Assembly (NCBI RefSeq): GCF_001039355.2
Contig: NW_019774624.1
Span: 1,028,743 to 1,092,742, forward strand
DNA length: 64,000 nucleotides
From: Lingula anatina
Taxonomy: Eukaryota > Brachiopoda > Lingulata > Lingulida > Lingulidae
Direction: 5' to 3'
Below are positions 22,301 to 34,272 of this stretch, in pieces. Positions within the stretch are counted from its first letter, which is position 1; every line of letters starts with the position of its first letter. The notes beneath the pieces are model-generated. The model worked only from the letters and a program-made list of their open reading frames with translations, was not told the DNA's origin and searched no databases. Position numbers and translations under genes: made by a program.

Positions 22301-24626
22301 CTCTATCTAACAAATAATAAAACCCTAAAAGTTAAAGGGATAACAACTATTCGTATGATGTCCATGCTTCACAATAAATACATTGTAAACAACTTATAGA
22401 AATATAATAAAGTCTGTTTTACCACCAAATGGTGATTAACACAATATTTTGGAATTTGTACTTGCCATCACACTTGACCTCCATAGATGGCTATACTCTG
22501 TAATAATCTCTTAAGAGAATATTACAAAAAACCAAACTTTTTAGAAAAAAAACAGGGATCAAAATGGATTCATTAAATATTGTTAAGTATGGGGAAATTG
22601 TCCTTTACCCCAGGAAAATCCATATTTTGGCCAAAATGAACAATTGTTATCACTTTAAATTTATGATTAAAAGGACAACTACCCCAGGAAAATCCATATT
22701 TTGGCCAAAATGAACAGTTGTTATCACTTTAAATTTATGATTAAAAGGACAACAGTAGTTAATTATAATTATTAATTTCACAAGGTGACATTCCCCTCAT
22801 ACAGGTAATAAAGTAGAAACCAAAAGCAAAACGAGCATGTTAAAAAAAAAAGAGACCAAAAATAAAACCACATCCCTATAGCTGCATACAACTGCTCCCT
22901 CCAATCCATACAAAAGTTAAGAAAAACGTTGGATAAATTAATGTATTAATCATAATCATATGTGCCTCATGATAAATAAATAAATAAAAGGGAAATATCC
23001 TTCACAGAATTGTTCCAGGTCCTGCCTGAGTAACTTAATTGCACCCATCTCCAGTTGCATGCTTAGGAAAGGCAGCTTACTTGAACTGGCATTAGGGCTA
23101 AGTGTTGCACAAATGTGCTAGGAAGAGAGGTGCAGAAACTACATACCTTGCTGTGGGGGGAGAGTAGGCAAAGAATTTACCTTGTTTTATCTCCACCTTT
23201 TGCCACATTTAATCGAGCATAAGGACTATCATTGTCTCTTGACAAGGTCTTCTTTATACTAAAACCCTTTATATTGGGGTTATACTGCTTAAGTATATCT
23301 GAAATGAACAGAAAACTTGGATTATTAAAAAAACAGTCTCTTTATCAGACACAGAAAACTGTTTACCTTGATTCATCTCCAGCACGTGCTGCATTTAAAC
23401 GGGACCTGGGGTTGTCCACACCTATAATACTTATTGTCTTTTTAATGCTGAAGCCTTTGATATGAGGGTTATACTGTTTAAGCAAGTCTGAAAAAGTGAA
23501 AAATTATTATTTAAAAAATATCAACAAAGCAGAATGCAGGTGTGGGTGGGCGTGTTCAAACCTCATTCAAACCATCAAGAAACATTTTCTTCGGACACAG
23601 AATAAACGCAGTCAAAGGTAATAATCTGTTAATTTGCATTAAGTATGCAACAAGGATTTCCATTAGTAAAATTCAAGAAAAATTCAGTTGATAGAAATCT
23701 TAATGTTAAAGATGCACCCTAATGTGATGTTGGAATGACTAAATGTCACGTCATATGCCCAACCTTTACACATAACAACTCAGTTGTCACTTTCTAATAA
23801 TGAGGATCACAGGACTTTTAACTGCAGATAAGATAGCTGGTAGTAAAGGTTAAAACATCATCAACAATCCGCCAAAAATCACAAATGTTAAACAGAATGC
23901 AAAATCAGAAGAAATTATTTCTTTTAGGTACTTTATACTGTATTTACCCACCAAAATGACGTTTTTTGGAGTAATTTTCTGTTACCCACGAATCATTCCC
24001 TAATATGGACATGCACAGTTTGAAATTTATGTTTTATTCCATTTTTAATGAAATACTATTAGTTCATAATAACTGGCCAGTCATTTATATCATGTCTTCC
24101 TATACATTTCAAAAGGAAGTATATTGACGATAGGTACTTTTATTTGAGTGGTTTCATAGTTTTTAAGGTCTGAATTAGGAAAGATTTGTAGCTTTACAGG
24201 ATATGACTCTGGAAAATTTTATGAAGCATAAAGTATATCTTTAATCATCATTTAAGGTACTTTTATTTGAGTGGTTTCATAGTTTTTAAGGTCTGAATTA
24301 GGAAAGATTTGTAGCTTTGCAGGATATGACTCTGGAAAATTTTATGAAGCATAAAGTATATCTTTAATCATCATTTAAGTAGTAATAATTTATCTATGTG
24401 CACCATGATGTATCAGACCAATCATGATAATAATCATAATGATAAATCAGATGACAAGCAGATTAACATTATCTTCCCTGATCTATGCACCAACATGCGT
24501 CTAGACAGGTGACTCTAGTTACATGAGTGCTAAGTTCCCTTTTCATATGTTTCTGTTTATTATTACTACTTGTAGAGCTTAAAGCTCATGGATTATATTT
24601 ATCATTATTAATTCTTATCTCAGGCA

Positions 24627-24686
<60 letters not shown>

Positions 24687-27600
24687 AACAATACGTACTT
24701 GGAAGAGTGATCACTGAGTGGATATCTTCATCTCCACCAATGCTGAAGCAAGAAAAGATCTATTAACAAATTGGCAACCAAATCCCATTGTTCTTAAATA
24801 ATGAATCCCCAGTCTGCCATATCTACAGCAAATTGAATAGAATATAAGTAAAATATGTTTAGGACACCATAAAACGTAATTTACAGAAAAGGTAACTTCA
24901 CATTAGACTAAAAAATTGGTGGTTAAGATGGGACTAAGTTCTGGTGTAATTTAAGACCTCTACCTCCACGACACGCCTCTCCAGCCAAAAAGGTCCCCAA
25001 CTACAGTCAGAGCATGTATCCCTGTACCAGCCTGAAAATTATATCATTATTTCATTATTGATAAGGGAAACAATAAAAAACTTTGAATGAAATAGTTTGA
25101 CATTAGGCAGATGGCATAGGGACCCTTCCTTTGCTTTAGATTTTAAATCCCCTGTATTAAGTTATTTACTTTCAGTGTGCCAGTGAAAGTTATAAAATTT
25201 TGTAGTGGGCAAAGTCATACAACATAATCTTAACAAAGGGAGCAAAGTGTCAGAAAAAAGTATATCATTGTCTTGTATACTGTTGTTTTACTTTCAGCTT
25301 TTTCTAGTATTTTTCTAAAACCTTTGATGAGAAGTAGGTTTCAGTTGTTTTCGCTATTATTCAATTATTTAATCAAGATCAATGTTGATCAACTTACAGT
25401 CAAGGAATCCCCCATGGCTGCCACAACCTGGACATCTGATGGCCTTAACTGGTGTACTGAAATAAAGAGGAAAAAATGTTTTGAAGAAGTACATATTTTT
25501 AAAAAACTTACACAATATATGTCCTTGACAAAAAAATATTACCCATAAAAAACAACAATTAGGAACATATAGTGGCTCATTTTTTCATCTTAAAGTAGCT
25601 TGAAGATTCATAACTATAAAATTATCTATGCACTTTTGAAAAGATTAATTTTTAAAGTGACTGAAAGAGTACTACATGTATTTTTTCTTCACATTAAAAT
25701 TGCAGCACAAATTTCTCATGTGACAAAACATAAATCAAGTTATCATTTAAATCAAGCCTTTAAAATAAAAGCCTAACCTGAGGTTGGCACTGAAGGAGAT
25801 GGATCAATAGCAGCACAAGGGAAATGACTCATACCACCACTCTGAAAAGTCAGTCAATGAGAAAATTAGTTCATTTTAAATATCTTGATTCATCTTCCAA
25901 CACACATGAGACCTAATGTATTTAATTTATAGGAGTAGTACATTGGAATTTGTTCTATATATGCATTATAGTGAAAACAGGCTGAAATGACCAATGGCCT
26001 AATGTAAACTAAAATGTAAAAAATACAATTCATTTTTTAAACGATACCATCATATTTCCATGATTAAAGGTCTCCGACCAATAAAAATTTAACTATACAT
26101 ATATATACCTGTATGTACTGAAAGAGACAAATAAAGATGTTTTAAAACCAAGTGGACAGTGAGTGTATAACAGTCATCACAAGTCGAGACAAGTCTCTTC
26201 CCTCAAGGCAAAAGCAGCGGTCAAAAACCCAACTTATTATGCAATTTTCTGAATTATGCAATTTTCCCATCAATATTTACTCATCTTTTCATTTTCTTTT
26301 ATTTTGTTTGTTTGTTTCATTCAAGTTGCTAGAAATAATATACTTCTCCTGCAAATCATGGTATAATGGACACACAATAAGGATCTATTCTGATGGAAAT
26401 TCATCTGTGTAGTCAGGATATGATTCAAGTATTAAACTTTTCAATTTCTACACTAAAAATAGACATTTTTATGACATCACACTGAAGAAGATCAAGGATG
26501 TGATCGAAAGCTCTGTCAGGTATAGCTTTATTTTTGGTGTAGAAATTGAAAAGTTTAATACTTGAATCACACAATATCTAATGTATCTTTTTATATTCTT
26601 TATTTTATTTATTTTATTTATTTATTTATTATTTTTTTTTTGTAATGGTTAGGTTTCATAGTTAAAATATGATAAATAAATGCAAACCAAATTGACTTCC
26701 TGTGAACAATTTCATTTCCATTATTTTATGTTATGAAATCAAAACGGATGAGTCGTGATCACACCTCTGCAGTGACAGTTTATATTTCAGTTTCCCTTAT
26801 TTTGTCATCATATCACAAGTTATCATGCCTGTGGTCCAAATGCAGGAGATCATATGACATATCTCATAAAAAATGAAAGTCACTTAAATAATATCAGGAT
26901 GGTAGAAAATCTCTCTCCCCCCCCCCCCCCCCCCCCTTGACCTATCTTGAGTTTTTAAACATTTCAAGACACAGTGAGTGTACACCATATCCAAAATCAT
27001 TAACAAGTTTGTTCTTTTAATTGCTCTTCTAATGAAGATTGAGTCTAACTTATTATACTCATAGGAAAGTACATTAATATATCATAGATCTTTTCAATGA
27101 ATACCGCTCATCTACTAAGTACATATGTGCAGCTTTAATAATATTCAACTGTATTTCCCTAAAATGAAGTCATCCAGTTTTATTGAGAAATCTTTGTACC
27201 TACCAGCTTGTCCTTCTGCTGTGCAGCAGATAAAAACTGACTTGTCAGTGTTGCATTGCTGGCAATTAGATCTACCACCTGGTACCACTTCTCTGTAAAA
27301 TCTGCAAGTTGATGTATTGTCAAATACTTTACGACAAGTTATTACACCAAATGTGGATGATATAGGGGTAAATGAGTGATCACTTGAAAACAGGTATTCT
27401 GAATGAATACCTTTATGTCAAATCCGTGTACAATCACAGGATTTGCAAAGGAAAAAGATCAAACAGAAGAAAAGGGCAATATTTTCAAGAATAAAATTCA
27501 TTATGTTATTCATCATAAGCTTAATTTGTAAAAAAAAAAAAAAAAAAAAAAAATCAAGTTTGTCCATTACACTAGGGTATTACCAAATAGCTGTAACCTA

Positions 27601-29141
27601 TCAAATTAACCCAGTTCTGTTGATCTAGTTTATTTATCAACTAGTCCAAAAATGAAACAAGATGATAGCGTTATCTTATATAAGCACAAGATAGTGATGT
27701 ACTAAGAGCTGCTCGTGACACGTGTGGTATCACGAGAGTAATAAACTGATGAAGAGTGAACGTTGCTTTTTTTATTATACAGTTCATTATGCATTTCTTC
27801 TTCCTCTAGACAATTTTTCCCTATCTACGCAGGATTTTACCATTTAATTTTTGAGATGCAAAGCCAACAACACGGATTATCCTACATTTCTTCAAAATAA
27901 AGGAACTACGGTAAAGTGCCATGAATTTCGAACGGCTCTTGAATTTCGAACGATCTTAAAATCGGCNTGACCTATCTTGAGTTTTTAAACATTTCAAGAC
28001 ACACAATGAGTGTTAGAAAGTACATTTATAGATATTTTTTTTTCAATGAATACCACTCATCTACTAAGTACATCTGCGCAGCTATAATAATATTCAACTG
28101 CATTTCCCTAAAATGAAGTCATCCGGTTTCATTGAGATATTTTTGTACCTACCAGCTTGTCCTTCTGCTGTGCAGCAGATAAAAACTGACTTGTCAAGGT
28201 TGCATTGCTGGCAATTAGATCCACCACCTGGTACCACTTCTCTGTAAAATCTGCAAGTTGAAGTATTGTCAATTACTTTACGACAAGTTATTACAGCAAA
28301 TGTGAATGATATAGGGGTAAATGAGTGATCACTTGAAAACAGGTATTCTGAATGAATACCTATATGTCAAATCCATGTACAATCACAGGATTTGCAAAGG
28401 AAAAGGATCAAACACAAGAAAAGGGCAATATTTTCAAGAATAAAATTCTTTCATTATGTTATTCATCATAAGCTTAATTAATTAAAAAATAATAATAATA
28501 ATAAAAATTTTTTTAAAAAATCAAGTTTGTCCATTAAACTAGGGTATTACCAAATAGCTGTGACCTATCAAATTAACCCAGTCCTATTGATCTAGTTTAT
28601 TTATCAACTAGTCCAAAAATGAAACAAGATGATAGTGTTATCTTATATAAGCACAAGATAGTAATGTACTAAGAGCTGCTCATGACACGTGTGGTATCAC
28701 GAGAGTAATAAACTGATAAAGAGTGAACGTTGCTATTTTTATTATACAGTTCATTATGCATTTCTTCTTCTTCTAGACAATTTTTCCCTATCTACACAGG
28801 ATTTTACCAAATAATTTTTGTGATGCAAAGCCAACAATACGGATTATCCTACATTTCTTCAAAATAAAGAAACTATAAGACTAGTAAAAAAAAACTCCTT
28901 CTATCCCTAATTCCAACATTTCAATTTCATTAGGCATGTGGTTTTTTACAATTATTTTCAAGTCTTGTTTTGTGATTTTAATAAAAATGTTTATTACATT
29001 AAGGTATTCTCCAAGATACAGTGGGTTAATTAATCATTTAAAAACTAAATTTCAAATTTAAATTTAAAAAATACAAATTCATAATACAGGTACCAGTACA
29101 GTTGCATTACTACACACTGTTATCAATAACTGATCAAAAAA

Positions 29142-29172
<31 letters not shown>

Positions 29173-29294
29173 ATTGTTTTTTAAAATTAAACTTTTTATT
29201 TGAAAAATAACCTGAAAACATTCTTACCTTTACCAGATGTGCAGGCTACAAACAGAAATCCCAGCAAAAGGGTCTGCACAGTTATGCCCATCAT
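18887..29294 (-). CDS. PLB1: Single-repeat membrane phospholipase B (GDSL lipase), PLB1-like
   Basis: Twelve minus-strand exons in consistent phase: 29294-29234, 27301-27204 (or its duplicate 28250-28153), 25841-25778, 25456-25398, 25031-24964, 24742-24699, 23298-23181 (or 23487-23367), 22091-21959, 21054-20894, 20350-20164, 19610-19518 and 19249-18887. About 482 residues. It begins with a signal peptide ([20 protein letters not shown]), then [20 protein letters not shown] and GDSLTAGTG (nucleophile Ser about 92), WSIGGDED (block II), [12 protein letters not shown] (block III, about 204-207), [10 protein letters not shown] and [20 protein letters not shown] (catalytic Asp/His about 342/345). 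A C-terminal membrane helix lies at about 437-461 with a short cytosolic tail. Vertebrate PLB1 has four such repeats, whereas this has one, like ancestral forms. Family activity is phospholipase A1/A2, lysophospholipase and retinyl-ester hydrolysis at the cell surface. Confidence 0.93.
19274..19334. repeat. (TA)n microsatellite
   Basis: Simple AT dinucleotide run just upstream (minus-strand sense) of the last phospholipase B exon, inside its intron. Confidence 0.95.
22606..22753. repeat. Two tandem 74-bp direct repeats
   Basis: TACCCCAGGAAAATCCATAT begins at 22606 and again at 22680. The two 74-bp units differ at about one base (CAATTG versus CAGTTG). They lie in a phospholipase B intron. 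Confidence 0.9.
23181..23298 (-). other. PLB1 alternative exon 7a
   Basis: 118-bp exon with AG acceptor and GT donor, coding [20 protein letters not shown] and then [14 protein letters not shown]. It has the same splice phases (2 bases in, 2 bases out) as the neighbouring copy at 23367-23487, and both complete an Asn codon with the previous exon. It is the copy nearer to the downstream exon 22091-21959. Confidence 0.85.
23367..23487 (-). other. PLB1 alternative exon 7b
   Basis: 121-bp exon with good splice sites, coding [20 protein letters not shown] and then [14 protein letters not shown]. It is homologous to exon 7a (N-terminal parts nearly identical in protein, C-terminal parts diverged) and differs in length by exactly one codon. 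Using both exons in tandem would shift the frame (two bases in, two bases out), so the two should be mutually exclusive. They lie 68 bp apart. Confidence 0.85.
24132..24377. repeat. Two tandem 123-bp direct repeats
   Basis: AGGTACTTTTATTTGAGTGG begins at 24132 and again at 24255, and the units are almost identical (one visible difference, TTTACAGG versus TTTGCAGG). They lie in a phospholipase B intron. Confidence 0.92.
24630..24687. repeat. (CA)n(GA)n microsatellite
   Basis: CA run followed by GA run, a few bases from the donor of phospholipase B exon 24742-24699. Confidence 0.95.
26421..26569. repeat. Foldback element with 39-bp terminal inverted repeats
   Basis: The left arm 26421-26459 (TGATTCAAGTATTAAACTTT...) and the right arm 26531-26569 are inverted copies with one mismatch in 39. 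A 71-bp centre contains GAAGAAGATCAAGGATG and TGATCGAAAGCTCTG. It is a non-autonomous, MITE-like hairpin inside a phospholipase B intron. No clear target duplication was found. Confidence 0.85.
26917..26936. repeat. Poly-C run (20 C)
   Basis: Uninterrupted C homopolymer, immediately before the left copy of the ~1-kb duplication. Confidence 0.95.
26938..28880. repeat. ~1-kb tandem duplication including PLB1 exon 2, with an N at the joint
   Basis: The sequence from about 26938 (TTGACCTATCTTGAGTTTTT) to about 27910 recurs from 27968 to about 28880 with scattered substitutions and small indels. The joint is marked by an N at 27967 and a short unmatched stretch before it. Both copies carry the same 98-bp phospholipase B exon (27204-27301 and 28153-28250). 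The exon differences I could read are synonymous (GTA/GTG Val, ACA CTG/ACC TTG Thr-Leu). The two exons cannot both be used without breaking frame. This looks like two alleles assembled in tandem. Confidence 0.85.
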
Positions 29295-32069
29295 ATTTCA
29301 CACCTCTACACAGTATGGTAGGCTTTTTCCTTTGGTTTCTCTGATATATACTACATTGTGCACATCACTGGGTAATATTTAACTTCCTCATTGGACCTCT
29401 GTGACAAAGCTTACATGTTATCTCGCCATCAGCTGGCCAGGACGTTATTTAATGTTTAATCCGTTACTGCTCATGAAGGTGCAAATAGTCACTTGCCAGT
29501 GTTGACAAACATGTGATTTAATTCCAGTATTAACTGGGTCAGTGTAGATATGCAGGTAAATGTAGTTCAAGAATGTGTTCACATTAGTCATAAAAGGGAA
29601 ACCATACGTATATTGTAAATAGTTGTAAACATTTTTATGATAACCATTATTTTTCAAACTTTACATGCTTTATTGTGAAATTGTTAATTTTGTTGCTGCA
29701 ACTTGTGATGTTATATCACTTCATATTCAAAAGACCATTCAAAGGACATTGGACAAATAATAGCATATTGACTAGGTCAGTCTACCCTGTTACATCACCT
29801 ACACTTGGACAATGGTGTCACATCACATGCCTGGATGGGGGGTTCTCATTGGCCAAAGGTTGCATAATGATGGAAGTGTCAATGTCAAGGCACAATGTCT
29901 AGAGGCAGCCAGTTAACAAAACGGATATTTTTTGTAGTCATTACTTAGTGTGTATAGACAAGCTTTTTCATATTTAAACAAGGAAACATCAACAATAACA
30001 AGTTTTTTTTTTTCTGTGGAGTTTATTGGGCTAGCCTTGGAATTCCATAACATTAATTAAAAATAATCTATTTAGACAGAACTTATGTAGAATACTTATG
30101 CATTTGTAATTTAAGGTATATCATCCACATTTCAAAACATCCCAAACTCAATATTTTTTGTTTACATAAATTGCAAAGCTACTTTTCATTCCCAATTTAG
30201 ACCTAAAAAAATAAAATACACAGTTAAAGTACTGTCAATATTTCATCAAAATGTTTTAGAATGTATGGTTACCTAAGTAACATGACAGTCATTTAGAAGT
30301 AATTATTTTATCAGAAATTGCATAAAACCTCAAATCCAAATGCAGGGAAAGTTCAAGCAATCATTTGTCAGAGAAAAAAATTTGGGATAATTGAGTGGGA
30401 AAGAAAATCCTAGATGGGATACCTTAAATGTGGAGATAAATGTACATAGAGGCTGTTTTTTTTTTTTTTTTTTTTTTTTAGATTTCTGAGGAAGGTCAGA
30501 TAAGGCAGATTCATATAAGCACTGTTAAATTATGCAAGATCCAGTTTTCCAATTTGACTGAAAATTTGATAAAACACACTGCCTACATCTAAGTGTGGTC
30601 CCCTTTTTCTCATAAAAATTACTGCATCTCCAACCAATACTCAGTCCACCTTAGCTGACCCAGTTACAAAACTTCAAAAGATAAAAAATATCATTAGGAA
30701 GACTGTGCATCTCCTTTAACTGAAGTTTTTCAATTAAAAATTCACAAAAGACATTATTCAGTTCATAGTTTATTCATGAATATTAAACAAAATGTTATGT
30801 ACATTTATTGACAATTAAACTGTTCTTATCAACTGAATATCTGAATTATTGGCAATTCACTTTGATCACAATAGAAAGATATCTCACAAGCAAGTGCTTC
30901 ATTTTCCTTTACCCCACTGATCCAATAGTCCTTCTATGGTGATCAGTTATGCATCTTCATAATTCAAGCATATATAATTTATCTCTGTATCATAGTAAGG
31001 ATATTTATCTTTCAAGAAATACTATGGAAAAAATCTCATGAGAAAAACTACAAGAAACCACTGTACCATTTCATAAGTACATGCTCTTTACAATGCTCAA
31101 GCCTGCTCCACATTTACGTAATACAAATTCAAATGCAAAAAGCCAAGTTGATATCAGTTCAACATTTAAGAACAACTTCTAAATCAACTCCACTTTTACA
31201 CCCATGCAAAGAAGTTCAGCATTGAAACTGATATATGGTATACCTATCCTTGATAATGAGCAAAGTTTTTCTTTTTTTTTTATCAAAAATGCAATGCACA
31301 CAAGTGTAAATATATTCTATTATAATACCCCAGACATCCACTTCTCACTAGAACCTCTGCATCTCAAATACATGTTATCATAACTTGTTATTCTTTCACA
31401 AGGTTCCAAATGTTCCTTCTTGCTTTCCACGTGTAGAATGTCTAACATTTCTTTGATAACGTTGCTCAGGCTAAACCGTCAGCTAACCAACTAATAGCTG
31501 GCAAATTATTATTTGTCAGACAATCTGAGATTACTTCATTCCCATTAACACTCAAAATATGTGAAAATAGCGTCTTCAACACTTAATTGCACGAATGCTC
31601 CTTGCAGTACTTACTTGCAATACTTACAACCACTCTGCCAAGAATGGTGAAATCCAAAAAATACTGGTTCTCAGTTCTGCATGAAAGACTGCAGCCATGA
31701 AAAGGAACAATGGCAAGCCCATTACATGGTCCCACTGTTAATTCCATTCACAAAACACCCCCTCCCTAAAGTTTACTTTCATATATATCTTTAACTGTAT
31801 TTCACTTCTGGGAGTTCTTAACATAATCCTATTATTATTAGCACATTTTAGTTTATCTTCATATGGCATGATAATGAATAACAAAACATTAGGCAGTTCT
31901 GATACATACAATTACAAATTTGATCAGTTTTTGTGCAAATGTCATATTTGACAGGTACTTCTTAATGCTTTAGATGTGTTGTGTGTTTAATAAATAGAAA
32001 ATATGCATCAACAGAGGGATGATAATTGAATCAGACACCTTACCATCATAGAATGTATGTGGTAAAATA
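29295..32069. other. Intergenic stretch upstream of PLB1
   Basis: AT-rich. It includes an AAAT/AAATA run just left (29130-29172), T runs (30002-30013, 30457-30479) and no convincing exon. A minus-strand AATAAA near 30769 could end a long 3' UTR coming from about 32070. The short frames at 29445-29657 and 29675-29902 look like chance. Confidence 0.4.
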
Positions 32070-32113
32070 TTAAATCTTAATCGCTTCCCAGAAACTTTTT
32101 ATGGCCTCTTCAC
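32070..32113 (-). other. Possible terminal coding exon (or alternative CREBZF 3' exon)
   Basis: A strong pyrimidine-rich acceptor (TTTCTTTTTCAG) is followed on the minus strand by GT GAA GAG GCC..., coding EEAIKSFWEAIKI then TAA. The frame is short, so this may be chance. If real it would be the last exon of a minus-strand transcript, perhaps an alternative CREBZF form with a 3' UTR reaching about 30.77 kb. No matching donor was identified. Confidence 0.2.
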
Positions 32114-33156
32114 CTGAAAAAGAAAAGAAAAAAACAAATGAATCACAATAAATTTTACAAGTTGAATCCAGAAGTGAGCTGAGAGATGATCCAAATGTTT
32201 GCTGCCAATTATGCAACAAGATTTTTTTTTTGTTAAGTCAGAGCTCACTACTGGCAACTCCCAGCAGCCAATGATGTTGAATTGTTTAAATATCAATTCA
32301 AACTTAACAGAGGCCACAAAGGAGTCCTGAAGTTGATATTCTTTTGTATGAGATTTGTGTGAATTGTGAAATAAAATTTGAGATGTGGTCATGTCAGTGT
32401 TATGTGGTGAATTGCAAAGTGTTTTTTTTAACTATCTGCCTGTCAAAAATGTTCCACAATTAAAATCTACAACCATATCATCTTTGGTGTCATAAACGCT
32501 TTCATTATTTCAATATTTTAAAACAATTGTGCCACTTTGCTTTCTTTAAGGGCTTATAATTTTCTATTGTGACTAGGTGCATACCACAGCCATCAATACT
32601 TGTCAATTTAAAGCCATTCAGAGTCGAAATAGACCAAGACTGTAAACCCTTAAACCAAAGAAAAATGACCTCACAAAATAAATCAATATAAACACAGAAA
32701 TGATACGGACCATTGACCATGGTTATACTACACCATAATGTGTTCCTCCTTACATCATTTGAAGTTCTTAGCAGACATTTTCCAGCTGTAAAGTAAACAT
32801 GAAATTGTTCAGTTCTGGTTCTGTTTCTCCCCAAACCAGGGTGAATGTACAAAAATAGAAAAAGCCTGTGAAAGTAATATACCAAATCTCACATTAATCA
32901 TCAATATCATCTTTGAAGGTCACCCCTCCCCCATTCCACACCAGCCTATTAATTCCTAACTAGGGCGGGCAATGTGAGAAATGATACACACTACACAAGG
33001 CAAGGGTACTTATAACTTCAGTATAACCGTTTCTTTTTTTTTTCTTTTTTGCTTTCTTTTTTTTTTTTTTTTTGAGTCTGTCAATCATTTTAGAAACATA
33101 TAAACAATACTGACATTTTAGTCGCCATACTTAGCCTTCTACTCTGACTAAATCAG

Positions 33157-34272
33157 TCAAGAATCCACCACTATGATGTCGTCTTTGTCACATTTTCTCT
33201 TCCTCGCTCCTACAGAATTTTCACTACATGTTGCACAGAATTCCAAAGACACGTGACCCTTAGATACATGTAAACAAACTCCTGCTGGATCCTGCTCATT
33301 GTTGTTATTGTTGCCGATGCTGGAACTGGGAATGGTTTCTTCCCTCCCCTGACTCTCTGAATTGTTATCCATCTTCTGTCTCTTATTGGCTCTTGTTGCG
33401 CGGGTCAACTGTTGTGGAGATGCGGTTTTGTTGTTCTCCTTACTCTCCTTTCGGGCCGGAGCTGGCACTGGACTTTCTTCATTAGGCAGTTGTTCCAAGG
33501 ATGTTCCAAATCGTACCCCAGGGGTGTTGTGGATGTTTTTCAGCAAACCTGACAGAGCACTTTGATTGGCGATGACACTTTGTAGATACTGTACTTCAGA
33601 ACTCAATGTCTTTACAGTGGACATTAAACTTTCCACTTGATTCATCAATGTTTCATTCTGGCTTTTTAGTTGCTGATTTTCATCTTGTAATCCCTCAACA
33701 TACTTCTTTCTCTTTTGTCTATTTTCTCTGGCAGCAATAGCATTCTTTGATGCACAGAGCCTCTGCGGGGGTAGTGGGTTTTGGTTGACAGGGACTTTAA
33801 TTAAGCTACCCTGGTTTGAATTAGCATTGCCAGGCATAATGCTATTAACTGTGTGATACTGGACTGGGCTGGTAGAAGAATCAGGTTGTCTCTCCTTGTC
33901 ACTTATAACAAGTTTGAGTAAAGAAGCCTGGCCATTTTCATCTGTTTGTTCGCCGCTTAGGTACTTCAAAAATTCTCTCTCTTCACTAGCGCTCATTTTG
34001 ACTTGAATAACCTTGGTCTTCTGGTCAGTCATTGAATGCACATTCTGAAGGGTGTTCTCACCACCAACTTGCTTGGCGACACCGGTTATTTCTGGGAAAA
34101 GGTCGCCGACATCAGAGGCAAGGTAAACGTCATCATGTGATGAGCAAGAACCGTCAAAGGAGTTCTCCATGCTATCAAAAAGAGAAACGGAAGTTTGTGA
34201 AAATAACATGTTCTTGTTAATCTTCAGTTCTTTGAGAGCTTTCAAACTGTAATAATTAAGAATTTACCTCAT
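33157..34272 (-). CDS. CREBZF: CREBZF (Zhangfei) bZIP transcription factor
   Basis: The main exon 34171-33157 encodes 337 residues from ATG at 34170. A tiny first coding exon is possible: ATGAG at 34272-34268, a GT donor, a 96-bp intron and an AG acceptor at 34172 would add Met-Ser in frame. A basic region/leucine zipper spans about residues 139-210 (SKNAIAARENRQKRKKY, then heptad leucines and LQSVIANQSALSGLLK). The C-terminus has AGVCLHVSKGHVSLEFC followed by C-x2-C, which matches the diagnostic CREBZF tail (GGVCLHVDKDKVSVEFC in human), then a basic stretch (ARKRKC) and an acidic end (DDIIVVDS). Human CREBZF represses or co-regulates through HCF-1, ATF4 and other partners. An HCF-binding tetrapeptide ([DE]HxY) is not obvious here. 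It is head-to-head with the sulfatase gene 1.6 kb away. Confidence 0.92.

Noticed and set aside
32099-32885. 97- and 126-codon minus-strand frames
   Set aside because: Aromatic-rich, no motif, likely chance frames in untranslated or intergenic sequence; only the short splice-acceptor frame at 32070-32113 was kept as a weak possibility.
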